Shown piece by piece: positions 1 through 6,286 of a stretch of 8,113 bases of DNA. Location of the stretch: positions 504 to 8,616 of the forward strand of contig DKNZ01000059.1 in the NCBI GenBank assembly GCA_002469845.1. Direction: 5' to 3'. The translations under genes and the position numbers were made by a program. Source of the DNA: Cellvibrionales bacterium UBA7375. Lineage in GTDB: Bacteria > Pseudomonadota > Gammaproteobacteria > Pseudomonadales > Porticoccaceae. Every line of letters starts with the position of its first letter. Position 1 is the first letter of the stretch. The notes beneath the pieces are model-generated. The model made no database searches and had not been told where the DNA came from. It saw only the letters and a list, made by a program, of their open reading frames with translations.

Positions 1-2
1 GG

Positions 3-1184
3 TTGATTCTTTTATTTGCACTGGTCGGTGGGCTTATTCTTAATTTAATGCCCTGTGTTTTCCCTGTCCTTTCTATCAAGGTATTAAGCTTTACACAGCA
101 GCATCAAACTATTTCAGAAAGACAGCGTCACGGCGTTGCCTATACTGCTGGCGTAGTGAGTAGCTTCGTTGCCATAGCTGCAATTATGCTCTCCCTGCGT
201 GCAGCCGGAGAAGCCATAGGCTGGGGCTTTCAACTGCAGTCCCCAAGCTTTGTTCTTTTTTTAGTGTATTTATTTATTCTTTTAGGTCTTAGCCTGTCTG
301 GCTATATGCAACTGTTTTCTGGTTTGATGTCCGTTGGCCAATCTTCCAATACCCATAATGGCCTTGGATCTTCATTTATGACAGGGGTGTTGGCTACCAC
401 CGTAGCAAGTCCCTGTACGGCCCCTTTTATGGGGCCTGCATTAGGCTTTGCAATTTCTCAAACAAGCCTAGTGGCATTATTAGTATTTGCCTTTTTAGGC
501 CTTGGTATGGCACTGCCTTTTGTGGCGCTCACATTGATTCCATCCCTGACCCAAAAACTGCCTAAGCCCGGCCAATGGATGGACAATTTAAAGCAATTTT
601 TGGCCTTCCCTATGTACCTTACCGCGATATGGCTGCTGTGGGTTGTTGGTCGGCAAACAGGCATAGAAATAGTCATCGCTATCTGTGTTGGGCTTGTACT
701 CATGGTGATGGCTATTTGGTTTTGGCAATTAGCCGCTAAAAATAGCCCATCAACTTTTAATACATTGATTAAATTAGTCGCAATTGGGCTGTTTATCAGC
801 GCTATCGCTTATCCGAGCACTAAACTTGAAAACAACGATCAACCTAGATGGCAAGACTATTCACCCCAACGATTATCAGAACTTCGTCAGTCCGGCCAGG
901 CAGTGTTTGTTAATTTAACCGCTGATTGGTGCATAACCTGCTTAGTTAATGAGCGAATTGCCATGGGTGAGGGCTTTTACCAAGCGCTAGAGGATAACAA
1001 CATTAGCTATCTAAAAGGCGACTGGACCCATAAAGACCCTGAGATTACCGCACTACTTAATCAATATAACCGCAATGGTGTTCCACTTTATTTATTATTT
1101 GCAAAAGATTCGGGATCAGCAGAAATTTTGCCACAGTTTCTAACTACAGCTATTTTGATTGAAGCTCTTGAGAGCGTAAATTAA
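3..1184 (+). CDS. DsbD/ScsB-family membrane thiol:disulfide interchange protein, 5' truncated by window edge
   Basis: This inner-membrane protein is predicted to carry electrons from cytoplasmic thioredoxin to periplasmic disulfide-exchange proteins. Residue numbers count from the first full codon in the window. About eight hydrophobic segments lie at roughly 3-27, 46-66, 83-104, 121-147, 152-178, 198-216, 222-241 and 254-272. The first holds NLMPC (Cys18) and the fourth ASPC (Cys138), matching the paired membrane cysteines of DsbD. A C-terminal thioredoxin-like domain (about 280-393) carries WCITC (Cys310, Cys313) and a cis-proline-type GVP at 359-361. The reading frame is open to the left edge, so the TTG at position 3 is not a start. 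The missing part should be a signal peptide and N-terminal periplasmic domain. NLMPCVFPVLSIK and the GDWTHKDPEIT stretch resemble ScsB-like members more than E. coli DsbD (my recollection of the families). Family membership is secure; subtype and partners are inferred. Confidence 0.9.
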   Translation: MILLFALVGGLILNLMPCVFPVLSIKVLSFTQQHQTISERQRHGVAYTAGVVSSFVAIAAIMLSLRAAGEAIGWGFQLQSPSFVLFLVYLFILLGLSLSGYMQLFSGLMSVGQSSNTHNGLGSSFMTGVLATTVASPCTAPFMGPALGFAISQTSLVALLVFAFLGLGMALPFVALTLIPSLTQKLPKPGQWMDNLKQFLAFPMYLTAIWLLWVVGRQTGIEIVIAICVGLVLMVMAIWFWQLAAKNSPSTFNTLIKLVAIGLFISAIAYPSTKLENNDQPRWQDYSPQRLSELRQSGQAVFVNLTADWCITCLVNERIAMGEGFYQALEDNNISYLKGDWTHKDPEITALLNQYNRNGVPLYLLFAKDSGSAEILPQFLTTAILIEALESVN

Positions 1185-1290
1185 GATTTTAGAAGCATTT
1201 AGCCGCATTTTTAGTGTTTTTATCTGCAAATTTAATATAATTGTCCCTTTTAAGCCGAAGAAATATCAAGAATAGATACAAAAAATCCCA

Positions 1291-1331
1291 TAAAATGCCG
1301 CTAAAATTCATGAAAATACGCATAATTTCTT
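1291..1331 (+). repeat. Degenerate direct repeat, copy 1 (with 11-bp insert)
   Basis: Block 1 (1291-1306) reads TAAAATGCCGCTAAAA and block 2 (1318-1331) reads ACGCATAATTTCTT. An 11-bp insert between them contains the palindrome TTCATGAA. Copy 2 at 1522-1552 has the same two blocks directly joined. Within the blocks there is one substitution and one single-base indel in block 1, and one substitution in block 2. The right end touches the candidate -35 box at 1331. Function is unknown: it could be a duplicated regulatory module or a remnant of an old duplication. Confidence 0.55.
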
Positions 1332-1358
1332 TGAAAATATATCCATATTGCATAAAAT
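1331..1358 (+). promoter_or_regulatory. Candidate sigma70 promoter for aroQ-accBC
   Basis: The -35 hexamer TTGAAA (1331-1336) and -10 hexamer TAAAAT (1353-1358) are separated by 16 bp, and each matches the consensus at five of six positions. Transcription would start near 1365, giving a leader of roughly 285 nt before aroQ. That is long but compatible with a regulated leader. The region is AT-rich, so chance matches are likely, and this rests on pattern alone. Confidence 0.35.
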
Positions 1359-1462
1359 ACAAGCCAATCACTCATCATTAAAAACAAATTTTCTCGTATT
1401 ATATCGGCACATTTAATGATAATTGCGAATTTTAATGATTTGTAGCGCTATTTTCTTAGAAC

Positions 1463-1508
1463 TTGCACCTAAAATGTGCAAACTTGAGGGGAAACTGTCG
1501 ACTATAAA
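1463..1508 (+). promoter_or_regulatory. Inverted repeat upstream of a -10-like box: candidate activator or operator site
   Basis: TTGCAC (1463-1468) and GTGCAA (1476-1481) form a perfect 6-bp dyad around a 7-bp spacer. Downstream lies TATAAA (1503-1508), a five-of-six -10 match with no good -35 hexamer at the proper distance. If transcription starts near 1515, the dyad centre (1472) sits at about -43, the usual position of a class II activator site. No specific regulator is recognised. The dyad is seen directly; the regulatory role is inference. Confidence 0.3.
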
Positions 1509-1521
1509 ACAATAAGTGCTG

Positions 1522-1552
1522 TAAAAATGCCGTTAAAAACGCATATTTTCTT
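1522..1552 (+). repeat. Degenerate direct repeat, copy 2
   Basis: TAAAAATGCCGTTAAAA (1522-1538) is followed directly by ACGCATATTTTCTT (1539-1552). These correspond to the two blocks of copy 1 at 1291-1331 without its 11-bp insert. A weaker, inverted match to block 1 lies at 1197-1213, just after the stop of the first gene. This copy lies about 100 bp upstream of the aroQ start. Confidence 0.55.
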
Positions 1553-1649
1553 CTAACTTCGCTTAAATACTTATATTTTATATAAATAATAGACAGTTTG
1601 GCTTTTTTAGTGCAGACTAAGCCCAAATTGACCTATTGCTCGGGGATTT

Positions 1650-2096
1650 ATGTCAACAATACTTATTTTAAATGGTCCTAATCTCAATCTGCTCGGCACC
1701 CGCGAGCCCGATAAATATGGCCTTGAAACTCTAGAGCAAATTAATCAACAGTTAACCGCTGCCGCTGAGATAGCAGGGCATACAGCCAATTGTTTTCAAA
1801 GCAATGCGGAACATGACCTGATACAGCGCATTCATGATGCTAAACAGGAAGCTGTCAATTACATTATATTTAATCCCGGAGCATTTACTCATACCAGTGT
1901 AGCTATTCGGGATGCACTACTTGGCGTGGCAATTCCATTTATAGAAGTTCATCTCTCCAATGTTCATGCAAGAGAAGAATTTCGCCGTCACTCCTATTTT
2001 TCTGATATTGCCGATGGTGTTATTTGTGGATTCGGCGCAAACAGTTATAGCCTCGCCCTACAGGCAGTGCTTACTAAACTTGAAACTAACTCCTAA
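1650..2096 (+). CDS. aroQ: 3-dehydroquinate dehydratase, type II
   Basis: This cytoplasmic enzyme dehydrates 3-dehydroquinate to 3-dehydroshikimate, the third step of the shikimate pathway to chorismate and aromatic amino acids. The 148-residue length is normal for the small type II enzyme, which usually forms a dodecamer. Visible family signatures are LNGPNLNLLGTREP (residues 7-20), the catalytic-loop Tyr23 in DKYG, FNPGAFTHTS (74-83, with Asn75), EVHLSN (99-104, with the general acid His101) and Arg112-Arg113 in EEFRRHS. The ATG at 1650 follows a GGGGA stretch by only a few bases, and starting there puts the N-terminal beta strand exactly before the first motif. It is the first gene of the aroQ-accB-accC cluster, with 16 bp to accB. 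The same order occurs in E. coli and Pseudomonas. It is preceded by the long AT-rich regulatory region. Confidence 0.97.
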   Translation: MSTILILNGPNLNLLGTREPDKYGLETLEQINQQLTAAAEIAGHTANCFQSNAEHDLIQRIHDAKQEAVNYIIFNPGAFTHTSVAIRDALLGVAIPFIEVHLSNVHAREEFRRHSYFSDIADGVICGFGANSYSLALQAVLTKLETNS

Positions 2097-2112
2097 CTAG
2101 TGAGAGCGCAGG

Positions 2113-2568
2113 ATGGATATTCGTAAAGTTAAAAAATTAATAGAATTGTTAGAACAATCTAATATTAATGAATTAGAAATCAATGAGGGTGATGAATCAG
2201 TACGTATCAGTCGTGGCGGAACAGCCGTGACCTATGCTGCTGAACCGGCACCAGCTCCTGTAGCGGCGGCGCCAGCTCCTGTAGCCGCCGCGGCTGCGGC
2301 TGAAACTGCCGCGCCCGAAAGCGAAGAAATCAAAGGGCATGCCGTTAAATCACCCATGGTTGGTACTTTTTATGCTTCTCCCGCTCCTGGGTCACCCGCA
2401 TTTGTTTCAGTGGGACAAACAGTTGCGGCCGGCGATGTGATTTGCATCATTGAAGCCATGAAAATGATGAATCAGATTGAAGCCGACAAGGCCGGTACCA
2501 TTGACGCCATTTTGATCGAAGACGGTGAAGCCGTAGAGTTCGATCAACCTATAGTTACTATTATTTAA
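2113..2568 (+). CDS. accB: Biotin carboxyl carrier protein of acetyl-CoA carboxylase
   Basis: AccB carries the biotin that AccC carboxylates and from which the AccA-AccD transferase makes malonyl-CoA, the committed step of fatty acid synthesis. Residues 1-36 form the conserved N-terminal segment (MDIRKVKKLIELLEQ). Residues 43-70 are an Ala/Pro-rich flexible linker. Residues 75-151 form the biotinyl (lipoyl-like) domain with SPMVGTFYASPAPG (80-93) and EAMKMMN, in which Lys117 is the biotinylation site. The PAPGSPAFV stretch matches the protruding thumb typical of bacterial AccB. The length of 151 is close to the usual 150-160. GAGAG-like bases at 2102-2106 form a ribosome binding site 6 bases before the ATG. 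The linker contains a 21-bp tandem repeat, annotated separately. accC follows after 20 bp. In E. coli AccB represses its own operon; nothing here tests that. Confidence 0.97.
   Translation: MDIRKVKKLIELLEQSNINELEINEGDESVRISRGGTAVTYAAEPAPAPVAAAPAPVAAAAAAETAAPESEEIKGHAVKSPMVGTFYASPAPGSPAFVSVGQTVAAGDVICIIEAMKMMNQIEADKAGTIDAILIEDGEAVEFDQPIVTII
2251..2285 (+). repeat. Tandem 21-bp repeat encoding the accB Ala/Pro linker
   Basis: CCAGCTCCTGTAGC occurs at 2251-2264 and again, identical, at 2272-2285, a period of 21 bp or seven codons. It encodes a duplicated PAPVAAA unit in the flexible linker. The stretch is much richer in G and C than the flanking sequence. The period is a whole number of codons, so repeat gain or loss would shift linker length without breaking the frame. 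Confidence 0.8.
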
Positions 2569-2588
2569 TCGCTGCTAGGAACCGCAAT

Positions 2589-3929
2589 ATGCTGGATAAA
2601 GTGCTTATCGCCAACCGCGGCGAAATTGCCCTGAGAATACTTCGCGCCTGTAAGGAGCTTGGCATTCAAACAGTGGCTGTTCACTCCAAAATCGATGCCG
2701 AACTCAAACATGTAAAGCTTGCAGATCAGGCTGTCTGTATTGGACCTAACCCTTCACCCCAAAGCTACCTTAATGTTCCGGCTATAATTAGTGCCATGGA
2801 AGTAACCGGCGCTCAAGCTGTTCATCCAGGCTATGGCTTTTTAGCCGAAAATGCTGATTTTGCTGAGCAGGTGGAAAACAGCGGTTTCACCTTTATTGGC
2901 CCTAAAGCAGAAACCATTCGCACCATGGGTGACAAAGTAGCCGCAATTCAAGCTATGAAAGTAGCCGGCGTGCCAACAGTACCTGGCTCAGATGGTCCAT
3001 TATCTGAGGATGCCGATGAATTGCGCGCAACTGCACTACGCATCGGCTATCCAGTGATAGTCAAAGCAGCCGCTGGTGGTGGCGGTCGCGGAATGCGCGT
3101 GGTTGAAGATGAAGAGACTCTTATTAATTCGGTCGCAATTACTAAAACAGAGGCCGCCGCTGCCTTTGGTGACGGCACAGTGTATATGGAAAAATTCTTG
3201 CAAAACCCACGCCACGTCGAAGTTCAGGTTCTTTCGGACGGTCAGGGTAATGCTATCCACTTAGGCGATCGCGACTGCTCTCTTCAGCGTCGTCACCAGA
3301 AAGTGATTGAAGAAGCACCCGCTCCGGGCATTCCAGAGGAAGCCAGACAGGGTGTGTTTGACAGTTGCGTTAAGGCCTGCGTGCAAATGAACTATCGTGG
3401 CGCCGGAACCTTTGAGTTCCTTTATGAAGACGGTAAATATTACTTTATTGAAATGAACACCCGTGTTCAGGTTGAGCATCCTGTGTCCGAGATGATTACT
3501 GGCGTCGATATTATTAAAGAGCAATTAACTATTGCCAGCGGTCAGCCATTGAGCACCAAACAGGAAGATATCGTTTTCCGTGGCCACTCGTTTGAATGCC
3601 GTATCAATGCGGAAGATCCTAAAACTTTCTTGCCACAACCGGGTAAAATCAAGACCTATCATGCCCCCGGCGGAAATGGCGTAAGAGTTGATTCTCATAT
3701 CTATAATGGCTACAGCGTTCCCCCAAATTACGACTCAATGATTGGTAAGATTATCACCTATGGTCGCGATAGAAATTCCGCACTTTCACGTATGCGCAAC
3801 GCTCTGGATGAAATGGTAATCGATGGCATTAAAACTAATATCGACTTACATGCTGACCTAGTTCGCGATGAAGAATTTAAAAAGGGTGGTGTTAATATCC
3901 ATTACTTAGAGAAAAAGCTCGGATTATAA
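2589..3929 (+). CDS. accC: Biotin carboxylase subunit of acetyl-CoA carboxylase
   Basis: AccC uses ATP and bicarbonate to carboxylate the biotin on AccB. The 446 residues show the full three-part fold: an N-terminal biotin carboxylase domain (about 1-113, IANRGEIALRI and HPGYGFLAEN), a central ATP-grasp domain (about 114-320) and a C-terminal domain (about 335-445, FECRINAEDP). Key residues fall at the positions known from the E. coli enzyme: Lys116, Lys159, the glycine-rich loop GGGGRGMR (163-170), His209, Lys238, Glu276, Glu288, Arg292 in EMNTRVQVEHP, Glu296 and Arg338. All are present, so the enzyme should be active. AGGA at 2577-2580 lies 8 bases before the ATG. Cotranscription with accB is likely. 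The lack of an attached carrier or transferase domain identifies it as AccC rather than a propionyl- or pyruvate-carboxylase chain. Confidence 0.98.
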   Translation: MLDKVLIANRGEIALRILRACKELGIQTVAVHSKIDAELKHVKLADQAVCIGPNPSPQSYLNVPAIISAMEVTGAQAVHPGYGFLAENADFAEQVENSGFTFIGPKAETIRTMGDKVAAIQAMKVAGVPTVPGSDGPLSEDADELRATALRIGYPVIVKAAAGGGGRGMRVVEDEETLINSVAITKTEAAAAFGDGTVYMEKFLQNPRHVEVQVLSDGQGNAIHLGDRDCSLQRRHQKVIEEAPAPGIPEEARQGVFDSCVKACVQMNYRGAGTFEFLYEDGKYYFIEMNTRVQVEHPVSEMITGVDIIKEQLTIASGQPLSTKQEDIVFRGHSFECRINAEDPKTFLPQPGKIKTYHAPGGNGVRVDSHIYNGYSVPPNYDSMIGKIITYGRDRNSALSRMRNALDEMVIDGIKTNIDLHADLVRDEEFKKGGVNIHYLEKKLGL

Positions 3930-3972
3930 TTGGATTTTCCATAGGGCATCAAAAAATAAGTGAGTGCTTACT

Positions 3973-4863
3973 ATGGTTTCAAGTCAATGGATACAATTTA
4001 ATATTGAAGCAAGCCCCCAGAAAACTGAACAGATAGAAAATGCTGTTCTGGACGCTGGGGCCGTTTCGGTAACTCTGCAAGATGCCGCCGATCAGCCCAT
4101 ATTAGAACCCGGCGTGGGTGAAACCCCACTCTGGGATAGCTGTATCCTAACCGCACTTTTCCCCGCTTCGATTGACACCTCAACAACCGAACAGCAAATT
4201 CAAGCTAATTTGTCATTTTCTCTCTGTTCATCATGGCAACTGGTTGAAAATAAAGACTGGTCCCAAGAGTGGAAAAAACACTTTAAGCCCGTTGCCTGTA
4301 GTGATTGTCGACTTTGGATTTGCCCTAGCTGGATAGAGGCACCGCAACCCGATGCGGTAAATTTGCGCTTAGATCCCGGATTAGCCTTTGGCACGGGTAG
4401 CCACCCCACCACCATGCTGTGTTTAAACTGGCTAGAAAAACAAACATTACAGGGTAAAACCCTAATTGATTTTGGTTGCGGCTCAGGCATTTTGGGTATA
4501 GCCGCGCTGTTATTGGGTGCCGAAAAAGTCTGGGCTATAGACAACGACCCTCAGGCCCTTTTAGCTAGCCGCGATAATGCTCAGCGCAATGGCATAGAAG
4601 ACGAACGTCTTATTACGCTTCTACCAGAAGAGATTCCATCAGAGGCCAAAGCAGATATTATGGTTGCTAATATTTTAGCCAAACCATTGATAGATCTGGC
4701 GCCACAAATTAGCAAGCTCACCCTTAATAATGGGCAATTATGCCTTTCGGGCATACTCAGTCATCAAGTGGATCAGGTATCAGCAGCCTATATTGAGAAA
4801 TTTATTTTTGCAGACTCAGTTATTGAAGATAACTGGGCACAGCTAGCCGCAACCAAAACTTAA
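3973..4863 (+). CDS. prmA: Ribosomal protein L11 methyltransferase
   Basis: PrmA uses S-adenosylmethionine to methylate several amino groups of ribosomal protein L11 in the cytoplasm. An N-terminal substrate-recognition domain (about 1-60) is linked to a class I Rossmann methyltransferase domain. From the ATG at 3973 the product is 296 residues, close to the E. coli 293. Family signatures are DPGLAFGTGSHPTT (134-147), the SAM-binding glycine motif DFGCGSGILG (166-175), the acidic strand end DNDPQAL (190-196) and VANILAKPL (231-239). An in-frame GTG at 3964 would add three residues. I prefer the ATG because AAGTGAG (3958-3964) sits 8 bases before it as a weak ribosome binding site. The gap from accC is 43 bp with no terminator, so read-through is possible. 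It ends with two consecutive stops (TAATAA). Confidence 0.96.
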   Translation: MVSSQWIQFNIEASPQKTEQIENAVLDAGAVSVTLQDAADQPILEPGVGETPLWDSCILTALFPASIDTSTTEQQIQANLSFSLCSSWQLVENKDWSQEWKKHFKPVACSDCRLWICPSWIEAPQPDAVNLRLDPGLAFGTGSHPTTMLCLNWLEKQTLQGKTLIDFGCGSGILGIAALLLGAEKVWAIDNDPQALLASRDNAQRNGIEDERLITLLPEEIPSEAKADIMVANILAKPLIDLAPQISKLTLNNGQLCLSGILSHQVDQVSAAYIEKFIFADSVIEDNWAQLAATKT

Positions 4864-4906
4864 TAACAATTCAACAAAAAGATTCAAACAATTTTTAATT
4901 GATCAC

Positions 4907-4935
4907 TTTTTAATCAACTCGGTTCGGAGTATGAT
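4907..4935 (+). promoter_or_regulatory. Candidate promoter of the dusB-fis-purH operon
   Basis: TATGAT (4930-4935) matches the -10 consensus at five of six positions. Seventeen bases upstream is the weak -35-like TTTTTA (4907-4912). The DNA further upstream is very AT-rich, with TTTTTAAT repeated at 4892 and 4907, and TTGAT/ATCAA at 4899-4903 and 4913-4917 forms a short dyad. This resembles an UP element or activator region. A start near 4942 would give a leader of about 65 nt before dusB. This is the only sizeable gap upstream of dusB. Confidence 0.35.
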
Positions 4936-4953
4936 TGCATCCTGTTGCCAAAG

Positions 4954-4984
4954 GGATTTTGGTTTTTAACTAAACTATTAATCC
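4954..4984 (+). promoter_or_regulatory. Predicted leader hairpin upstream of dusB
   Basis: GGATT (4954-4958) can pair with AATCC (4980-4984). After a small internal loop, 4960-4965 pair with 4972-4977 (including one G-U pair), leaving a 6-nt loop TTAACT. The structure ends 22 nt before the TTG start of dusB. No T tract follows, so it is not a classical terminator. It may influence mRNA stability or translation of the operon. Pairing was done by eye, without energy calculation, and most of the inner pairs are A-U. Confidence 0.3.
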
Positions 4985-5006
4985 AAATTCTAGCGAAGAC
5001 TTTCAT

Positions 5007-5993
5007 TTGTTTACTATTGGCCCTTATCAAATAACCAATAAAACCCTTTTGGCGCCTATGGCCGGGGTGACTGACCTGCCCTTTCGACAGCTATGTCGTG
5101 AGATGGGTGCCGGGTTGGTAGTCTCTGAAATGGTGGCCTCTGATCCCACCACTTGGTCAACACGAAAATCTCGTTTACGCATTCAATTTGGCGATGAGCC
5201 CTCGCCAAAATCGGTACAAATAGCGGGCTATGATCCGCAAATGATGGCGCAGGCGGCACAGTTTAATGTATCGCAGGGCGCTGAAATTATTGATATCAAT
5301 ATGGGCTGTCCCGCCAAAAAAGTTTGCAAGCGAGCGGCTGGTTCTGCGCTGTTAAAAGATCCTGAACTGGTGCAGAGCATTTTAACTGCTGTGGTAAACG
5401 CAGTGGACGTTCCAGTTACCTTGAAAATACGCACTGGCTGGGACAGGCAAAATCGCAATGCAACGGAAATCGCTAAAATTGCCGAGCAGTCTGGTATTCA
5501 AGCGCTAGCCGTTCATGGTCGTACTAAGGCCTGCAGATTTGTCGGTGAAGTTGAGTATGACAGCATTGCTAAGGTGGTTGAGGCTATTTCTATTCCCGTA
5601 TTTGCCAATGGCGATATCACCAACGCCTTACAGGCTGAAACTGTGCTCAATAAGACCGGCGCTTGTGGTGTAATGATTGGTCGTGGCGCTCAGGGTAATC
5701 CATGGATTTTCGAACAAATTAATCATTATCTTAAAAAGGGTGAATTACTTCCCGAGCCCTCTCTTGATGAGGTGGGCAAAGTAATGATTAGACACTTAAC
5801 TGATCTTCATGAGTTTTATGGTGAAGCCGGCGCTGTCCGTATTTCTAGAAAACATATTGGCTGGTATAGCCGCTGGCTAGATGACAGCAAAGCTTTTACT
5901 AAAATATTTAATCAACATGAGACTCGACTGCAACAGCAGCAACAGCTTGCGGAATTTTTCTCAAAATGTCCGCCTCAGGAGCGAGCTGCATGA
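5007..5993 (+). CDS. dusB: tRNA-dihydrouridine synthase B
   Basis: DusB is an FMN-dependent, NADPH-using enzyme that reduces uridine to dihydrouridine in the tRNA D-loop. It has an N-terminal TIM-barrel and a C-terminal helical tRNA-binding part. Visible signatures are APMAGVTDLPFR (residues 16-27), INMGCPAKKV (97-106) with the catalytic Cys101, LKIRTGW (139-145, Lys140 near FMN), VHGRT (169-173, His170), ANGDI (200-204) and IGRGAQGNPWIF (224-235). Its 328 residues are slightly longer than E. coli DusB, partly through a glutamine-rich tail (309-313). The start must be TTG at 5007: an in-frame stop lies at 4971-4973, no ATG or GTG follows before the conserved region, and MFTIGPYQI aligns with the E. 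coli N-terminus as I recall it. Only a weak purine run (GAAGA, 4995-4999) precedes it. Its stop overlaps the fis start, indicating coupled translation. Confidence 0.95.
   Translation: MFTIGPYQITNKTLLAPMAGVTDLPFRQLCREMGAGLVVSEMVASDPTTWSTRKSRLRIQFGDEPSPKSVQIAGYDPQMMAQAAQFNVSQGAEIIDINMGCPAKKVCKRAAGSALLKDPELVQSILTAVVNAVDVPVTLKIRTGWDRQNRNATEIAKIAEQSGIQALAVHGRTKACRFVGEVEYDSIAKVVEAISIPVFANGDITNALQAETVLNKTGACGVMIGRGAQGNPWIFEQINHYLKKGELLPEPSLDEVGKVMIRHLTDLHEFYGEAGAVRISRKHIGWYSRWLDDSKAFTKIFNQHETRLQQQQQLAEFFSKCPPQERAA
5977..5981 (+). promoter_or_regulatory. Ribosome binding site that decides the fis start
   Basis: AGGAG inside the last codons of dusB lies 8 bases before the ATG at 5990. It selects that ATG over the in-frame upstream ATG at 5966, which would add eight unsupported residues. 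It is a stronger match than the site in front of dusB, which suits higher production of Fis than of DusB from one message. Confidence 0.7.
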
Positions 5994-6286
5994 CGTCAGA
6001 ATTAGAAAATACAGATAGCTTCAAAGATTTGGTGGTCGAGCTGCCGGAAATAACCCAACAACAATCATTACGCAATCATGTGGCTGACTCTATGCAGCGT
6101 TATTTTCAAGATTTGGATGGTCAGGATACTAAGGAATTATATGACTTAGTCATGGCCGAAGTAGAACCTCCATTACTTGAGGCTGCTATGAAATATACGC
6201 GCAACAACCAGAGTAAAACTGCGGCTTTGCTGGGTCTGAATCGCGGCACGTTGCGCAAAAAATTAAAACAGTACAACCTTCTATAA
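5990..6286 (+). CDS. fis: Fis family nucleoid-associated DNA-binding protein
   Basis: Fis is a homodimeric DNA-bending protein that organises the nucleoid, activates rRNA and tRNA promoters and assists site-specific recombination. From ATG 5990 the product has exactly 98 residues, the same as E. coli Fis. Residues 11-26 correspond to the flexible beta-hairpin arm and are the least conserved. The dimer core (about 27-70) includes GQDTKELYDLVMAEVEPPLLE. The helix-turn-helix spans about 74-94, with NRGTLRKKLKQY. DNA-contact residues known from E. coli are present at the same numbers: Asn73, Asn84, Arg85, Thr87, Arg89 and Lys90. Position 75 is Ser in place of Thr. The ATG shares four bases (ATGA) with the dusB stop, so translation is probably coupled. 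purH starts 15 bp downstream. In E. coli fis is controlled through the promoter ahead of dusB, and the same layout exists here. Confidence 0.97.
   Translation: MTSELENTDSFKDLVVELPEITQQQSLRNHVADSMQRYFQDLDGQDTKELYDLVMAEVEPPLLEAAMKYTRNNQSKTAALLGLNRGTLRKKLKQYNLL

Larger units (their letters stand above)
1185..1649. other. AT-rich intergenic region upstream of aroQ
   Basis: No convincing protein or RNA gene is visible in these 465 bp. A 60-codon minus-strand frame at 1189-1371 starts with GTG, is low in complexity and overlaps a repeat, so I do not call it. The region holds a degenerate duplicated module (1291-1331 and 1522-1552), a perfect 6-bp inverted repeat (1463-1481), a good sigma70-like promoter match (1331-1358) and further AT-rich -10-like sequences near 1503 and 1581. 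I found no stem followed by a T tract after the first gene, so its transcription stop is not evident. Confidence 0.7.

Noticed and set aside
1189..1371. 60-codon minus-strand open frame in the intergenic region, hydrophobic product
   Set aside because: It starts with GTG, has no clear ribosome binding site, is dominated by AT-rich codons and overlaps the degenerate repeat. Such frames arise easily in AT-rich DNA.
1410..1440. Possible Fur-like box around AATGATAATTGCGAATT
   Set aside because: The left half matches TGATAAT, but the right half does not resemble ATTATCA. One half-site in AT-rich DNA is not enough.
1581..1586. TATAAA as a further promoter -10 close to aroQ
   Set aside because: No -35-like hexamer lies 16-18 bp upstream, and the surrounding sequence is almost all A and T.
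4899..4917. TTGAT/ATCAA dyad as a prmA terminator
   Set aside because: The stem is only 5 bp of mostly A-T pairs and no T tract follows it.
5966..5989. Upstream ATG at 5966 as the fis start
   Set aside because: It adds eight residues with no family support. The ATG at 5990 has a well-placed AGGAG and gives the standard 98-residue Fis.
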